Positions 44,351 to 53,354 are shown, counted from the first letter of the stretch. The stretch is DNA of 64,000 bases from Nocardioides furvisabuli (GCF_021083185.1 NZ_JAIGQB010000001.1:248001-312000); one strand, 5' to 3'. The notes: generated from the letters alone by a model not told the origin. Numbers and translations are program-made.

Positions 44351-45451
44351 ATGGCGCTCGTGATCCCCGAGGACAACCGGTTCGAGAGCGACCCCGACGA
44401 CGCGCTGCCCGAGGACCCGGGGCTTCCCGAGGGCTGGACGGCCGAGGCGCCGGACGGCTCCGACCCCGCCACGGTCGCCCGCCTGGCGGAGCTGCTGCGC
44501 GGTCACGAGCGTGCCGGACGCGGCTGGGCCGGCTCGGGCGAGGACGAGGTCCGCGTCGAGGTGTCCGAGCACGGTCTGGCCATGCGCGAGAACCTCGTCG
44601 TCCGTGACGCCGACGGCCTGATCCGTGCCTGGGGCAGCGTGCACGACCGCGCCGAGGGCCGGATGCTCTTCGTCCACATCGTCGACCGCGAGGTCGACGA
44701 GCGCCTGGCCGGACGCTGCAGCGACGTGCTCTTCGAGTGGGCCGAGGCGCAGGCGCGCGCGGTGGGTGCCGCGCGCGGCCTGGCCGTGCAGCAGATCGAC
44801 ACCGGTGCCTTCGCCGACGACGAGCGCCAGCACGAGTGGCTCGCCGCCGCCGGCTTCGAGCGCGTACGCACGTGGTGGCAGATGAGCCGCTCCGTGGAGG
44901 CCGCGGAGGCCGAGCTGGTGCCCGACCCGGCCCGGTGGGAGCGCAAGGGCGTGGTCTTCCGCCTCGTCGAGCGCGAGGGCGGCCCCGGCAGCATGCCCGA
45001 CGTGGCCGACCTCCGCGCGGTGCACCAGGTGCTCGAGGGAGCGTTCACCGACCACTTCAACTCCGCCGAGGAGACCTTCCAGGAGTTCATCCACCGCGTG
45101 CGCGAGGACCCCGGCCACCGCTGGGACCACTGGTGGCTGGCCGAGATCACCGACGGCGACGGCGACCCCGAGCCGGCGGGCGCCCTCGTCGGCACGGTGA
45201 GCGAGTCCGACACCGGCCCCGACGGGTCGTACGTCTCCTACCTCGGCGTCCTGGAGTCCGCGCGCGGACGCGGCGTGGCCACCGGTCTGCTCCGCACGAT
45301 CATCGCCGACGCCGCGTCCCGCGGCCGCGACCGCGTCGGCCTCGAGGTGGACGCCGACTCACCGACCGGTGCCGACGGGCTCTACACCTCGATGGGCTGG
45401 GGGACGAAGTACGTCACCGAGTCCTGGCACCGGGATGTGCCGGTCACGTAG
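44351..45451 (+). CDS. Tandem GNAT acetyltransferase (mycothiol-synthase-like architecture)
   Basis: A 366-residue protein with two GNAT domains; the second keeps the acetyl-CoA loop SARGRGVATGLL and the closing GLYTSMGW. The two-domain layout resembles mycothiol synthase MshD, but key substrate residues could not be checked, so only the family is claimed. The ATG at 44351 is favoured; an upstream GTG in frame at 44195 would run through the inverted-repeat element and encode an unlikely extension. Confidence 0.82.
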   Translation: MALVIPEDNRFESDPDDALPEDPGLPEGWTAEAPDGSDPATVARLAELLRGHERAGRGWAGSGEDEVRVEVSEHGLAMRENLVVRDADGLIRAWGSVHDRAEGRMLFVHIVDREVDERLAGRCSDVLFEWAEAQARAVGAARGLAVQQIDTGAFADDERQHEWLAAAGFERVRTWWQMSRSVEAAEAELVPDPARWERKGVVFRLVEREGGPGSMPDVADLRAVHQVLEGAFTDHFNSAEETFQEFIHRVREDPGHRWDHWWLAEITDGDGDPEPAGALVGTVSESDTGPDGSYVSYLGVLESARGRGVATGLLRTIIADAASRGRDRVGLEVDADSPTGADGLYTSMGWGTKYVTESWHRDVPVT

Positions 45452-45501
45452 GGCGTGAGGAACGAGCGCCCTGCGTGGATCCGGCCAGGTTGAGCAAGTC
45501 G

Positions 45502-45525
45502 CCCGGCTGAGCCTGCGAAGCCGGG
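45502..45525 (+). terminator. Hairpin between tandem-GNAT and opuCA genes
   Basis: CCCGGC and GCCGGG pair as a perfect 6-bp stem with a 12-nt loop between two convergent genes. The surrounding 45452-45550 stretch looks like a repeat relic (see findings). Confidence 0.4.
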
Positions 45526-45564
45526 GCCGACGCGCCGAAACCACGCCGGTCGCCTGAGTGAGGC

Positions 45565-46548
45565 TCAGCGCAGCGACGCCCGCAGCGCCCGGTGCACGCC
45601 CGCCGGAGTGAGCACGCCGAGGAAGGTGGGGCCGCGGCGCACGCCGACCATCGGCTTGTCGTCGCGCAGCATCGCGGCGAGGGCGTCCTCGAGCGAGGAG
45701 TCGATGTCGATCGCCGACCCGAGGTCTCCGGTCGAGACGCCGTCGAGGGGCTCGAGGTGCTCCTCGCGCAGCCGGGTGACGGTGAGCGTGCGCAGGCCGC
45801 CGGAGCCCACGAAGTCGGCCACCTGCTCGTCGGCCGGGTGGGCCAGCAGGTCGGCGGGGGTGGCGTACTGCGCGAGGCGGCCGCCGGCGGCGAAGACCGC
45901 CACCCGGTCGCCCATCCGGATCGCCTCGTCGATGTCGTGGGTCACCAGCACCACGGTCTTGCCGAGCTCGGCCTGGAGGCGGCGGAACTCGTCCTGCAGC
46001 CGGCCGCGCACGACGGGGTCGACGGCGCCGAAGGGCTCGTCCATCAGCAGCACGGGCGGGTTCGCCGCGAGCGCGCGGGCCACGCCGACCCGCTGGCGCT
46101 GACCGCCCGAGAGCTCGTGGGGGTAGCGGCGGGCGTACTGCTCGGGGTCGAGTCCGACCGTGCTCAGCAGCTCGTGGGCGCGCTCGCGTGCGATCGACCG
46201 CGACTCGCCGTAGAGCAGCGGGACCGTCATCACGTTCTGCTCGATGCGCTGGTGCGGGAACAGCCCGATCTGCTGGATGACGTAGCCGATGCCGCGGCGC
46301 AGCTCGACCGGGTCGACCTCCGTGACGTCGTCGCCGTCGAGCCAGATCCGGCCGGTGGTCGGCTCGATGAGCCGGTTGATCATCTTGAGCGTCGTCGACT
46401 TGCCGCAGCCGGACGGGCCGACCAGGCAGACCATCTCGCCGCGCGCGACGTCGAGGTCGAGCTCGTGGACCGCGACGGTCCCGTCGGGATAGGTCTTGCC
46501 CACGCCCTGGAGCCGGATCATCGGCTCGTCGCCCCGTGTAGCGTCCAT
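45565..46548 (-). CDS. opuCA: Compatible-solute ABC transporter ATP-binding protein
   Basis: A 327-residue ATPase of the OpuCA/ProV class: Walker A GPSGCGKST (44-52), YVIQQIGLFPHQ Q-loop region, LSGGQRQRVGVARAL signature, and a C-terminal CBS-like region (LEDALAAMLRDDKPMVGVRR). It should power uptake of glycine betaine, choline or proline. It is divergent from the permease genes, with only 3 bp between start codons if ATG 46548 is used; an internal ATG at 46521 (MIRLQGVG) is also plausible. Confidence 0.9.
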   Translation of the reverse strand: MDATRGDEPMIRLQGVGKTYPDGTVAVHELDLDVARGEMVCLVGPSGCGKSTTLKMINRLIEPTTGRIWLDGDDVTEVDPVELRRGIGYVIQQIGLFPHQRIEQNVMTVPLLYGESRSIARERAHELLSTVGLDPEQYARRYPHELSGGQRQRVGVARALAANPPVLLMDEPFGAVDPVVRGRLQDEFRRLQAELGKTVVLVTHDIDEAIRMGDRVAVFAAGGRLAQYATPADLLAHPADEQVADFVGSGGLRTLTVTRLREEHLEPLDGVSTGDLGSAIDIDSSLEDALAAMLRDDKPMVGVRRGPTFLGVLTPAGVHRALRASLR

Positions 46549-46551
46549 GCG

Positions 46552-47250
46552 GTGACCATACTGGGGGCCGCTGACTCAGGACCGAGCTGCTACAGCCGGT
46601 TCGTCAACGAATGGTTCTGCTGGCAGTACGTCGAGGACCGCCAGGGCCAGATCACCGACGCCCTCGTGGAGCACGTGCTCATCACCCTCTCCGCCCTCGC
46701 GCTCGGCATCGCGATCGCGATCCCGCTGGCCCTGCTCGCGCGCCGCGTCCCGCGCCTGGAGTCGGCGGTGCTGGGCTTCAGCACCGGCGTCTACACGGTG
46801 CCCTCGCTCGCGCTGCTGCCGCTGCTGGTGCCGTTCACCGGTCTCTCGGCGGCCACGGTGGTGATCGGGCTCGGCCTCTACGCCCTCACCATCCTGGTCC
46901 GCGCGCTTCTCGACGGTCTGCGCTCGGTGCCCGACGACGTGCGCGAGGCGGCCCGCGGGCTCGGCTACGGCCGCGCGCGGATGCTGACCCGCATCGAGAT
47001 GCCGCTGGCCCTGCCCGTCGCGATGGCCGGCCTGCGCGTCGCGGCGGTGTCGACCATCGCGCTCACGACGGTGGGCACGCTGGTGTCCTACGGAGGTCTC
47101 GGCGACCTGATCTCGCACGGCGTGCAGCGCGACTTCCGCGCCGAGCTGATGACCGCCGCGGTGCTCTGCGTGGTGCTGGCGGTCGTCCTCGACGTGCTGC
47201 TGGTGCTGCTGCAGCGGGTGCTGACCCCGTGGACGGCGGGGGCGCGCTGA
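46552..47250 (+). CDS. opuCB: Compatible-solute ABC transporter permease
   Basis: A 232-residue permease with five to six helices and the EAA loop VREAARGLGYGRARMLTRIE. The N-terminus (GPSCYSRFVNEWFCWQYV) resembles that of actinobacterial OpuCB proteins, supporting the GTG at 46552. It overlaps opuCD by one base. Part of a betaine/choline-type importer. Confidence 0.88.
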   Translation: MTILGAADSGPSCYSRFVNEWFCWQYVEDRQGQITDALVEHVLITLSALALGIAIAIPLALLARRVPRLESAVLGFSTGVYTVPSLALLPLLVPFTGLSAATVVIGLGLYALTILVRALLDGLRSVPDDVREAARGLGYGRARMLTRIEMPLALPVAMAGLRVAAVSTIALTTVGTLVSYGGLGDLISHGVQRDFRAELMTAAVLCVVLAVVLDVLLVLLQRVLTPWTAGAR

Positions 47251-48008
47251 TGGACCTCTTCGCCGAGACCTGGCAGTACCTCCTCGACGCCGACAGCTGG
47301 ACCGGTGGCGGCGGTCTCGTCGCGCGCCTGCTGGAGCAGCTCCTCCTCACCGCGACCGCGCTCGCCGCCGCGATGCTGCTCGGCCTGCCGCTCGCGCTGT
47401 GGCTGGGCCACCTCGGGCGCGGCGGGTTCCTGGCGGTCAACATCTCCAACGTGGGCCGCGCGATCCCCACCTTCGCGCTGCTCGCCCTGCTCGTCGCGGC
47501 CGACTGGCCGGGGTCGAGCGACTTCGGTCCCTACGGCCGCGCCGGGCTCGCCACCCTGATCGCGCTCGTGCTCTTCGCCCTCCCGCCCCTCATCACCAAC
47601 GGCTACGTCGCCATGCGCGAGGTGTCGACCGACGTGAAGGAGGCCGCCGACGGCATGGGGATGTCGCGCCTGCAGCGCTTCCGCCGCGTCGAGCTGCCCC
47701 TGGCGCTGCCGGTGGTCGCCTCGGGCGTACGCCTCGCGCTGGTGCAGGTGTGGGCCACCGCCACCATCGCCGCCCTCGTCGCGGGTCCCGGGCTCGGGCG
47801 CATCATCACCGAGGGCTTCGCCCGCAACGACTACGCCCAGGGCATGGCCGGGGCGGTCGTCGTCGCGCTCGTGGCGCTCGTGCTGGAGGTGGCGGCCGCG
47901 GCGCTCCAGCGCGCGGTGGACCCGATGCCGAGCGGACCGTCACCGGATCGTGATGACGGTTTGTCGGTGGACTCGACTAGCGTGGCAGTGGCTCCCACCG
48001 GGAGCTGA
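47250..48008 (+). CDS. opuCD: Compatible-solute ABC transporter permease, second
   Basis: A 252-residue permease paired with OpuCB; the EAA loop is VKEAADGMGMSRLQRFRRVE and VGRAIPTFALLALL is typical of the family. ATG shares a base with the opuCB stop (TGATG). A short hairpin GCTCCC-ACC-GGGAGC (47991-48005) ends just before its own TGA. Confidence 0.88.
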   Translation: MDLFAETWQYLLDADSWTGGGGLVARLLEQLLLTATALAAAMLLGLPLALWLGHLGRGGFLAVNISNVGRAIPTFALLALLVAADWPGSSDFGPYGRAGLATLIALVLFALPPLITNGYVAMREVSTDVKEAADGMGMSRLQRFRRVELPLALPVVASGVRLALVQVWATATIAALVAGPGLGRIITEGFARNDYAQGMAGAVVVALVALVLEVAAAALQRAVDPMPSGPSPDRDDGLSVDSTSVAVAPTGS

Positions 48009-48073
48009 GCGGACCCGCTCGCATCACCGGACACGCGCGGCCCAGCGTCGCGGGACACAGAAGGTTGACACTC

Positions 48074-49021
48074 ATGCACGTACGACGTCCGCTGCTGGCG
48101 GTGACCGGACTGGCACTCACCGCCCTCCTCGCCGGCTGTGCCGGCGACGACCTCGCGGCCGAGAACGACGAGCCCACCTCGGGCTCGGGAGGCGGCGAGG
48201 GCACCTCCGTCGTCATCGGCAGCCAGAGCTTCGACGAGGCCGCGCTCGTCACCGCGATGTACCAGCAGGTCCTCGAGGCCCAGGGCTACGAGGTCGAGAC
48301 CCGCCTGGTCGACACCCGCCCGGTCTACCTCAACGAGATGCCCGACGCGGTGCAGATCGCCCCCGAGTACGTCGCCGGCATCGTCGACCAGCTCAACACC
48401 GACGCCAACGGCCCCGACGCCGAGCCGCTGTCGACCAGCGACGCCCAGGAGAGCATCGACGCCGGCGCCTCGCTGCTGGAGGAGAAGGGCATCACCCTGC
48501 TCGAGCCGTCGGAGGCGTTCTCGGCCAACGGCTACTTCGCGAGCCAGGAGTTCTCCGACGCCGAGGGCGTGACCAAGCTGTCCGACCTCGAGGGACAGTC
48601 CGTCACCCTCGCCGCGGCGCCCGACTGCAAGGGTCGCGCCGACTGCGAGAAGGGCCTGAGCGACACCTACGGCATCGACATCACCCTCGAGCCGCTCGGC
48701 TACGCCTCCACCGAGACGTTCCAGGCGGTCCTCGACGGCGAGGCGCAGCTGGGCCAGACCAGCACGCTGGACGGCACGCTCGAGGACCAGGGCCTGCTCC
48801 TGCTCGAGGACGACCGCGGCATCCAGCCGGCGCAGAACCTCGTCCCCGCGGTGTCGACGGACTTCCTCGCCGACAACCCCGACGTCGAGGGCCTGCTCAA
48901 CGACCTGATGGCCGCGCTGGACAACGAGACGCTGGGCGAGCTGCTCGTCAGCGTCCAGATCGACCGTGAGCAGCCGGCCGACGTGGCCCAGGAGTTCCTG
49001 GAGTCCGAGGGCCTGCTGTAG
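48074..49021 (+). CDS. opuCC: Glycine betaine/choline-binding lipoprotein
   Basis: A 315-residue lipoprotein: lipobox LAGC (Cys22), Ser/Gly-rich linker and the OpuAC fold (SVVIGSQSFDEAALVTAMYQ, APEYVAGIVDQL, GLLLLEDDRGIQPAQNLVP). It binds the solute outside the cell. ATG 48074 follows AGAAGG; a TTG three codons upstream is less likely. The gene order ATPase (divergent), permease, permease, receptor is unusual in having the ATPase on the other strand. Confidence 0.9.
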   Translation: MHVRRPLLAVTGLALTALLAGCAGDDLAAENDEPTSGSGGGEGTSVVIGSQSFDEAALVTAMYQQVLEAQGYEVETRLVDTRPVYLNEMPDAVQIAPEYVAGIVDQLNTDANGPDAEPLSTSDAQESIDAGASLLEEKGITLLEPSEAFSANGYFASQEFSDAEGVTKLSDLEGQSVTLAAAPDCKGRADCEKGLSDTYGIDITLEPLGYASTETFQAVLDGEAQLGQTSTLDGTLEDQGLLLLEDDRGIQPAQNLVPAVSTDFLADNPDVEGLLNDLMAALDNETLGELLVSVQIDREQPADVAQEFLESEGLL

Positions 49022-49025
49022 CTCC

Positions 49026-50138
49026 TCAGACCTCGTGGTCCCGGAGCGCCAGCGCCTCCGGGACCACGGTGGTCTCGTCCAGCACCGACGGCGGCACCGA
49101 CAGACGCCACGCTCCGGTCCCCATGTCCTGCGCCCGTGGCGCAGGTCCGTCGAGGGTCTCGACCCACTCCATGAGCGCGGCGACGTCCGCGTGGCGGTCC
49201 TGCTCGACGAGCCAGCCCGCGAGCCGGTGCACCGGCGGGAGGCCGCTGTGCACCAGGGACCGCTGTCCCCAGAGCTCCAGCACACCGGAGCGCAGGAGGC
49301 GCCACCACTGCGGGCTGCACCCGGGAACGAGCAGGAAGTAGCGCCACAGGTCCCCGGCCAGCACCCGGTCGACGAAGACCTCCTCCACCTCGCGCGAGCC
49401 GTGCGCCCGCACCGAGGCGAGCGCCATCCGCTTGGTCTCCCAGCGGTCGGCGAGGTCCTGCACCGACGAGGCGCGGGTCTGGGTGATCGAGCCCTCGCGG
49501 ATCCGCCAGCGGTAGACCACCTCGTCGAGCACGTCGAAACGGCCCTCGAGGAAGGCCCGCGTGGTGGTCGGCTGGTCCTCGTAGCGCACGCCCTCGGGCC
49601 ACTCCAGGCCGGCCGCGTCCCACCAGGACCGGCGGAACACCTTGTTCCAGGCGAAGACGTCGCCGAGGACCTCGGGCCGCTCCTCGACCCGCGCGCCGCG
49701 CAGGGGGCGGTGCAGGCGCCGCATCCACGGCGGCTCGACCAGGTCGTCACCCTCCCAGCGCACGATCGAACCGGTGGCGAAGTCGGAGCCGGACCGGGTG
49801 AGCGCGCCCAGCAGGTCGGCGTACGCCGTGGGCGGCAGCACGTCGTCGGAGTCGAGGAAGGCGAGGTAGTCGCCGCGCACCTGCAGGGTGCCGAGGTTGC
49901 GGGCCGCACCGAGACCGCCGTTGACCGAGTGCACCACGCTGACGCGACTGTCGCGACGTGCCCAGCCGTCGGCGATCTCGCCGGTCCGGTCGGTCGACCC
50001 GTCGTCGACGATCACCGCCTCCCAGCGGGTGTGCGTCTGGGCGAGGAGGGAGCGGACGCAGTCGTCGAGGTAGTCCTCCACGCCCCAGGCGGGGATCACC
50101 ACGCCGAGGAGGGGAGCGCGCGAGAAGAGCCTCTTCAT
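49026..50138 (-). CDS. Glycosyltransferase family 2
   Basis: A 370-residue GT-A enzyme: VVIPAWGVEDYLDDCVRSLL, nucleotide motif VDDGSTDRTG and DXD-like FLDSDDVL. The C-terminal half includes WLLLVPGCS-type hydrophobic stretches but no clear membrane helix. It adds a sugar to a surface polymer or teichoic-acid-like glycan. The 3' end carries a 13-bp hairpin that may also stop the convergent opuC transcript. A TAGGCT box lies 8 nt before the ATG. Confidence 0.88.
   Translation of the reverse strand: MKRLFSRAPLLGVVIPAWGVEDYLDDCVRSLLAQTHTRWEAVIVDDGSTDRTGEIADGWARRDSRVSVVHSVNGGLGAARNLGTLQVRGDYLAFLDSDDVLPPTAYADLLGALTRSGSDFATGSIVRWEGDDLVEPPWMRRLHRPLRGARVEERPEVLGDVFAWNKVFRRSWWDAAGLEWPEGVRYEDQPTTTRAFLEGRFDVLDEVVYRWRIREGSITQTRASSVQDLADRWETKRMALASVRAHGSREVEEVFVDRVLAGDLWRYFLLVPGCSPQWWRLLRSGVLELWGQRSLVHSGLPPVHRLAGWLVEQDRHADVAALMEWVETLDGPAPRAQDMGTGAWRLSVPPSVLDETTVVPEALALRDHEV
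49034..49068. terminator. 13-bp hairpin inside the 3' end of the glycosyltransferase gene
   Basis: CGTGGTCCCGGAG and CTCCGGGACCACG form a perfect 13-bp stem with a 9-nt loop. It begins 13 nt after the opuCC stop and also encodes the end of the convergent glycosyltransferase, so it likely ends the opuC transcript. Confidence 0.6.
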
Positions 50139-50146
50139 GGGCCGCG

Positions 50147-50189
50147 AGCCTAGTGGTGCCGAAGGCCCGGACCCGGCCGCCGGTAGGCT
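50147..50189. promoter_or_regulatory. Divergent TAGGCT boxes
   Basis: TAGGCT on the minus strand (50147-50152) is 8 nt from the glycosyltransferase ATG, and TAGGCT on the plus strand (50184-50189) is 7 nt from the sulfotransferase GTG. Both transcripts are probably nearly leaderless. Confidence 0.4.
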
Positions 50190-50196
50190 GCCCGCC

Positions 50197-51300
50197 GTGA
50201 CCGAGCAGCCGAGAGCCATCGACGAGATGAACCCCGACGGAGTCGCGCGCAAGGTCCTCCTCGTCGCCGGCGCCGGCCGCAGCGGGACCAGCACCTTGGC
50301 CGGCATCGTGTCCCGCCTCGGCATGCACGTGCCGCTCCCCGAGGTTCCGCCGGACGACTCCAACCCGCGCGGCTTCAGCGAGCCGCAGTGGGTCGTCGAC
50401 GTCCACGACGAGTGGCTCTCCGAGGCGCTCGTGCAGGTCAGCGACTCCCGTCCGGGCGCATGGTTCGACACCGGGCGGATCTGCAGCCGCGAGCCGGCCC
50501 GGATCCGGGTGAGCGAGTGGCTCGAGCCGCACTTCGCCGAGCATCCCGAGCTGGTCGTCAAGGACCCGCGCCTGAGCTGGTTCCTCGGCCTGTGGCGCGT
50601 CGCCGCGATCCGCACGGGCGCGACGCCCGTCTTCGCCACGATGCTGCGCCCGCCGGCGGAGGTGGTGGGCTCGAAGCAGAAGTACTACGCCAACAAGCTC
50701 GGCTCGTCCCACCTGGCCGCCAGCTGGGTCAACATGCTCCTCCACACCGAGCGTGCCACCCGTCCCGCCGAGGGCGACGGCGGCCGGGTCTTCGTCCGCT
50801 ACGAGGACCTGCTGACCGACTGGGTGAAGACGACGACCGCGCTCGGCCACGCGCTCGACCTCCAGACGATCATCCACACCCGCAGCGACCAGATCCGCGA
50901 GGTCCACCGCTTCATCGACCCCACCCTGCGCCGGGTCTCCTCCAGCCTCGACGACCTGGCCCTGCCCAGGCGGCTGCACGAGCTCACGGGCCAGACCTGG
51001 GAGGAGCTCAACAAGCTCGCCGACGAGGGCGGCGACACCGCCGAGGCGCACCGCACCTTCGACGAGCTGCGCGCTGAGTACGTCGACCTCTACGAGGAGG
51101 CCGAGGCGATCAGCCGCTCCAGCGCCGAGCACGTCCGCCTGCGGGCACGCCGCCGGGCGCTGGCCGAGGCCGCGGAGGCCCCGCACTCGCTCGCCGACCG
51201 GCTGCCCCACGACGTACGCGCCGCGATCCCTCCGTCGGTGCGCCGCGGCGTGCGCAAGGCGCTCGGGCGCGAGCGCGGGTCCGCGGGGGACGGGCAGTGA
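50197..51300 (+). CDS. Sulfotransferase-family protein
   Basis: A 367-residue protein with a PAPS-like P-loop VLLVAGAGRSGTSTLAGIVSR and a later region LVVKDPRLSWFLGLWR that suits the 3'-phosphate site. The C-terminus is helical. It may sulfate or otherwise modify glycans made by the flanking glycosyltransferases. GTG at 50197 is used. It is translationally coupled to the following gene (GTGA). Confidence 0.8.
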   Translation: MTEQPRAIDEMNPDGVARKVLLVAGAGRSGTSTLAGIVSRLGMHVPLPEVPPDDSNPRGFSEPQWVVDVHDEWLSEALVQVSDSRPGAWFDTGRICSREPARIRVSEWLEPHFAEHPELVVKDPRLSWFLGLWRVAAIRTGATPVFATMLRPPAEVVGSKQKYYANKLGSSHLAASWVNMLLHTERATRPAEGDGGRVFVRYEDLLTDWVKTTTALGHALDLQTIIHTRSDQIREVHRFIDPTLRRVSSSLDDLALPRRLHELTGQTWEELNKLADEGGDTAEAHRTFDELRAEYVDLYEEAEAISRSSAEHVRLRARRRALAEAAEAPHSLADRLPHDVRAAIPPSVRRGVRKALGRERGSAGDGQ

Positions 51301-52247
51301 CGGTCCCGATCGGGTCCGGCCACGGGATCACCAACCTCGAGGGCCACGAGGACTTCGACATCGTGTGGCCGTGGAACCAGCCCGGAGGGCTGCGCCGCGG
51401 AGCCACCGCGGTGCTGCGCGTGAAGAACGAGGCGCCGGGTCTGCGCTTCGTCCTGCCGCCGCTGCTGCGCGCGTGCGACCACGTGCTGCTGGTCGACAAC
51501 GGCTCCGACGACGGCACCGGCGAGGAGGCGCTGCGCGTCGCTGCCGAGCACGGCCTCGAGGACCGGTTCACCCTGGAGGAGTACCCCTTCCAGGTGGCCC
51601 GCGCCGGGGCCGAGCACCTGTCGGTCAACGAGCGGTCGGTGCACTCGCTGGCCTACTTCTACAACTGGTGCTTCTCCCACGTCCGCACCCGCTACTCGTG
51701 GAAGTGGGACGGCGACATGGTCCTCACCACCGAGGGTGAGGTGTCGATGGCGGACCTGTCGTGGCAGGTCGGCACGGCGGAGGCCGTGATCCGCTTCCCG
51801 CGCCACGGCCTCTACATCGAGTCCGACCGGCGCGCCTTCCTCGACCTGGGCCTGCGCAACATCGAGGAGTGGGGCTTCCCGATGAGCCCCGACTACGTCT
51901 ACACCAAGGCGCCGGAGTGGGAGATCCGCACGACGCCCGACCACATCGAGATGTTCGCGCTGCCGCAGGGCCTGTGCGTGGAGCTCAAGTGGCTCGACGG
52001 CGACGAGTTCGCCCACTGGACCAACCCGGAGTCCTTCGCGACCTCGATCCGCAACCGCCGCAAGCGTCGCGAGTGGCTGGTGTGGAACGCGCTGCACGCC
52101 GGTGAGGTGCCCGAGGGCGTCGTGGAGATCGTGGCGCCCGAGGGCGTCCACGTGGTCGACCACGTGACCCACACCTGGCTGCCGCGTGCGCCGCGCCCCT
52201 TCGTGGTCGACGACCCCGACCACGCCAGGCTGCACCTGCGCGCGTGA
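51297..52247 (+). CDS. Glycosyltransferase family 2-like protein
   Basis: A 316-residue protein with a GT-A start (VLRVKNEAPGLRFVLPPLL, VLLVDNGSDDGTGEEAL) and WKWDGDMVLTTEGE in place of a standard DXD. It lacks membrane helices. Its start overlaps the sulfotransferase stop, so the two probably build the same surface sugar structure. The product is unknown. Confidence 0.82.
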   Translation: MTVPIGSGHGITNLEGHEDFDIVWPWNQPGGLRRGATAVLRVKNEAPGLRFVLPPLLRACDHVLLVDNGSDDGTGEEALRVAAEHGLEDRFTLEEYPFQVARAGAEHLSVNERSVHSLAYFYNWCFSHVRTRYSWKWDGDMVLTTEGEVSMADLSWQVGTAEAVIRFPRHGLYIESDRRAFLDLGLRNIEEWGFPMSPDYVYTKAPEWEIRTTPDHIEMFALPQGLCVELKWLDGDEFAHWTNPESFATSIRNRRKRREWLVWNALHAGEVPEGVVEIVAPEGVHVVDHVTHTWLPRAPRPFVVDDPDHARLHLRA

Positions 52248-52254
52248 GCGGCTC

Positions 52255-52983
52255 CTAGCGCTGGATCAGCAGCCAGGGCAGCGCCATCACCGCGGTGAGC
52301 ACCGGGAAGAGCCACGGCGTGAGCCGCTGCAGGCCTCGCGACACTGCGCCCTCCGCCATGGTCCCTGCGCCGCCGGCCTCCGTGGGCCCGACGACGGGGT
52401 CGGCCGGCTCGGCGATGCGCAGTGCCATCGCGGTGCTGGCGCCGAGGAGCACCACGCCGACGACCAGGGTCCAAGCCGGCGGCAGGGCCACGAGGGTCTG
52501 TCGACCGAGCAGCAGGATCGCCACGAAGAGACCGATCGGGGCCAGCGCGCCGACCACCGCCACCCACCAGTGCCGCACCACTGCGCGGAGTACCCGGTCG
52601 GCGTAGCGCACGACCAGGGTGGTGCCGAGCACCGCGAGCGCGACCACGAGCACCAGCCCGGTGGTGAGCTCGACCTGCGTGCCGGACCGGCTCGCGCCGA
52701 CGGCGCCGAGCGTGAGCATCATGCCGCCGAGCCCGAGGGCCGCCGGCACCAGCTCACCGCGCCAGTCCAGCGACACGGTGCCGTCCGGCGCCAGCTCGAC
52801 GGCGTACGCCGTGGGGTCGCCGAAGGCCTCGTGGGCGCTCTCGCCGCTCTCCGCGCAGTGGGCCTCGACCTCCGCGAGGGCCGCGCCGATGCGACGACCG
52901 TCGACGCCCCGCAGCCGGAGCTCCACCACGAAGGCTTCGGCCCATGCGGGCTCGACGTGGGGCGTGTGGGTGTCGATCTTCAT
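52255..52983 (-). CDS. HAAS-type membrane protein partnered with PadR
   Basis: A 242-residue protein: a cytoplasmic helical N-terminus of about 80 residues (FVVELRLRGVDGRRIGAALA), like the HAAS domain that accompanies PadR regulators, then five membrane helices. Such pairs are common but poorly understood; the membrane partner may be a sensor or PadR target. The ATG overlaps the PadR stop (ATGA). Confidence 0.78.
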   Translation of the reverse strand: MKIDTHTPHVEPAWAEAFVVELRLRGVDGRRIGAALAEVEAHCAESGESAHEAFGDPTAYAVELAPDGTVSLDWRGELVPAALGLGGMMLTLGAVGASRSGTQVELTTGLVLVVALAVLGTTLVVRYADRVLRAVVRHWWVAVVGALAPIGLFVAILLLGRQTLVALPPAWTLVVGVVLLGASTAMALRIAEPADPVVGPTEAGGAGTMAEGAVSRGLQRLTPWLFPVLTAVMALPWLLIQR

Positions 52984-53348
52984 GACGGGTCCTTCCCGGA
53001 GGTGGGTACGGCGGTGCTGACGAAGGTGGTGGTGACCTCGGTGAAGGCCTGCCACTCGGCGGTCTGGCGCTGGTGCTCGGTGCGGCCGGCGTCGGTGAGG
53101 TCGTAGAACTTGCGGCCCGGGCCACCGTCGCCGGCGCGCCACTCGACGGTGACCAGCCCGGCCTCCTCCAGCCGCGCGAGGAGGGGGTAGAGGGTGCCCC
53201 CCTTGATCGCGCCGAGACCGGCCTCGGCCAGAGCGCTGGCGATGGCGTAGCCGTAGGTGGGGCCGTCGGCGATCACGTGCAGCACGCACATGCTGAGGGC
53301 GCCGCGCAGCCACTCCGTGGGCCATGGCTGTGGGGCGGTCGTCGGCAT
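52980..53348 (-). CDS. PadR family transcriptional regulator
   Basis: A 122-residue winged-helix protein with PadR hallmarks: YGYAIASALAEAGLGAIKGGTLYPLLARLEEAGLV is present (spread over the HTH and wing) and PGRKFYDLTDAGR forms the wing. PadR proteins repress genes for membrane proteins or stress efflux. It starts the padR-HAAS pair and likely represses it. Confidence 0.9.
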   Translation of the reverse strand: MPTTAPQPWPTEWLRGALSMCVLHVIADGPTYGYAIASALAEAGLGAIKGGTLYPLLARLEEAGLVTVEWRAGDGGPGRKFYDLTDAGRTEHQRQTAEWQAFTEVTTTFVSTAVPTSGKDPS

Positions 53349-53354
53349 GGCTAG

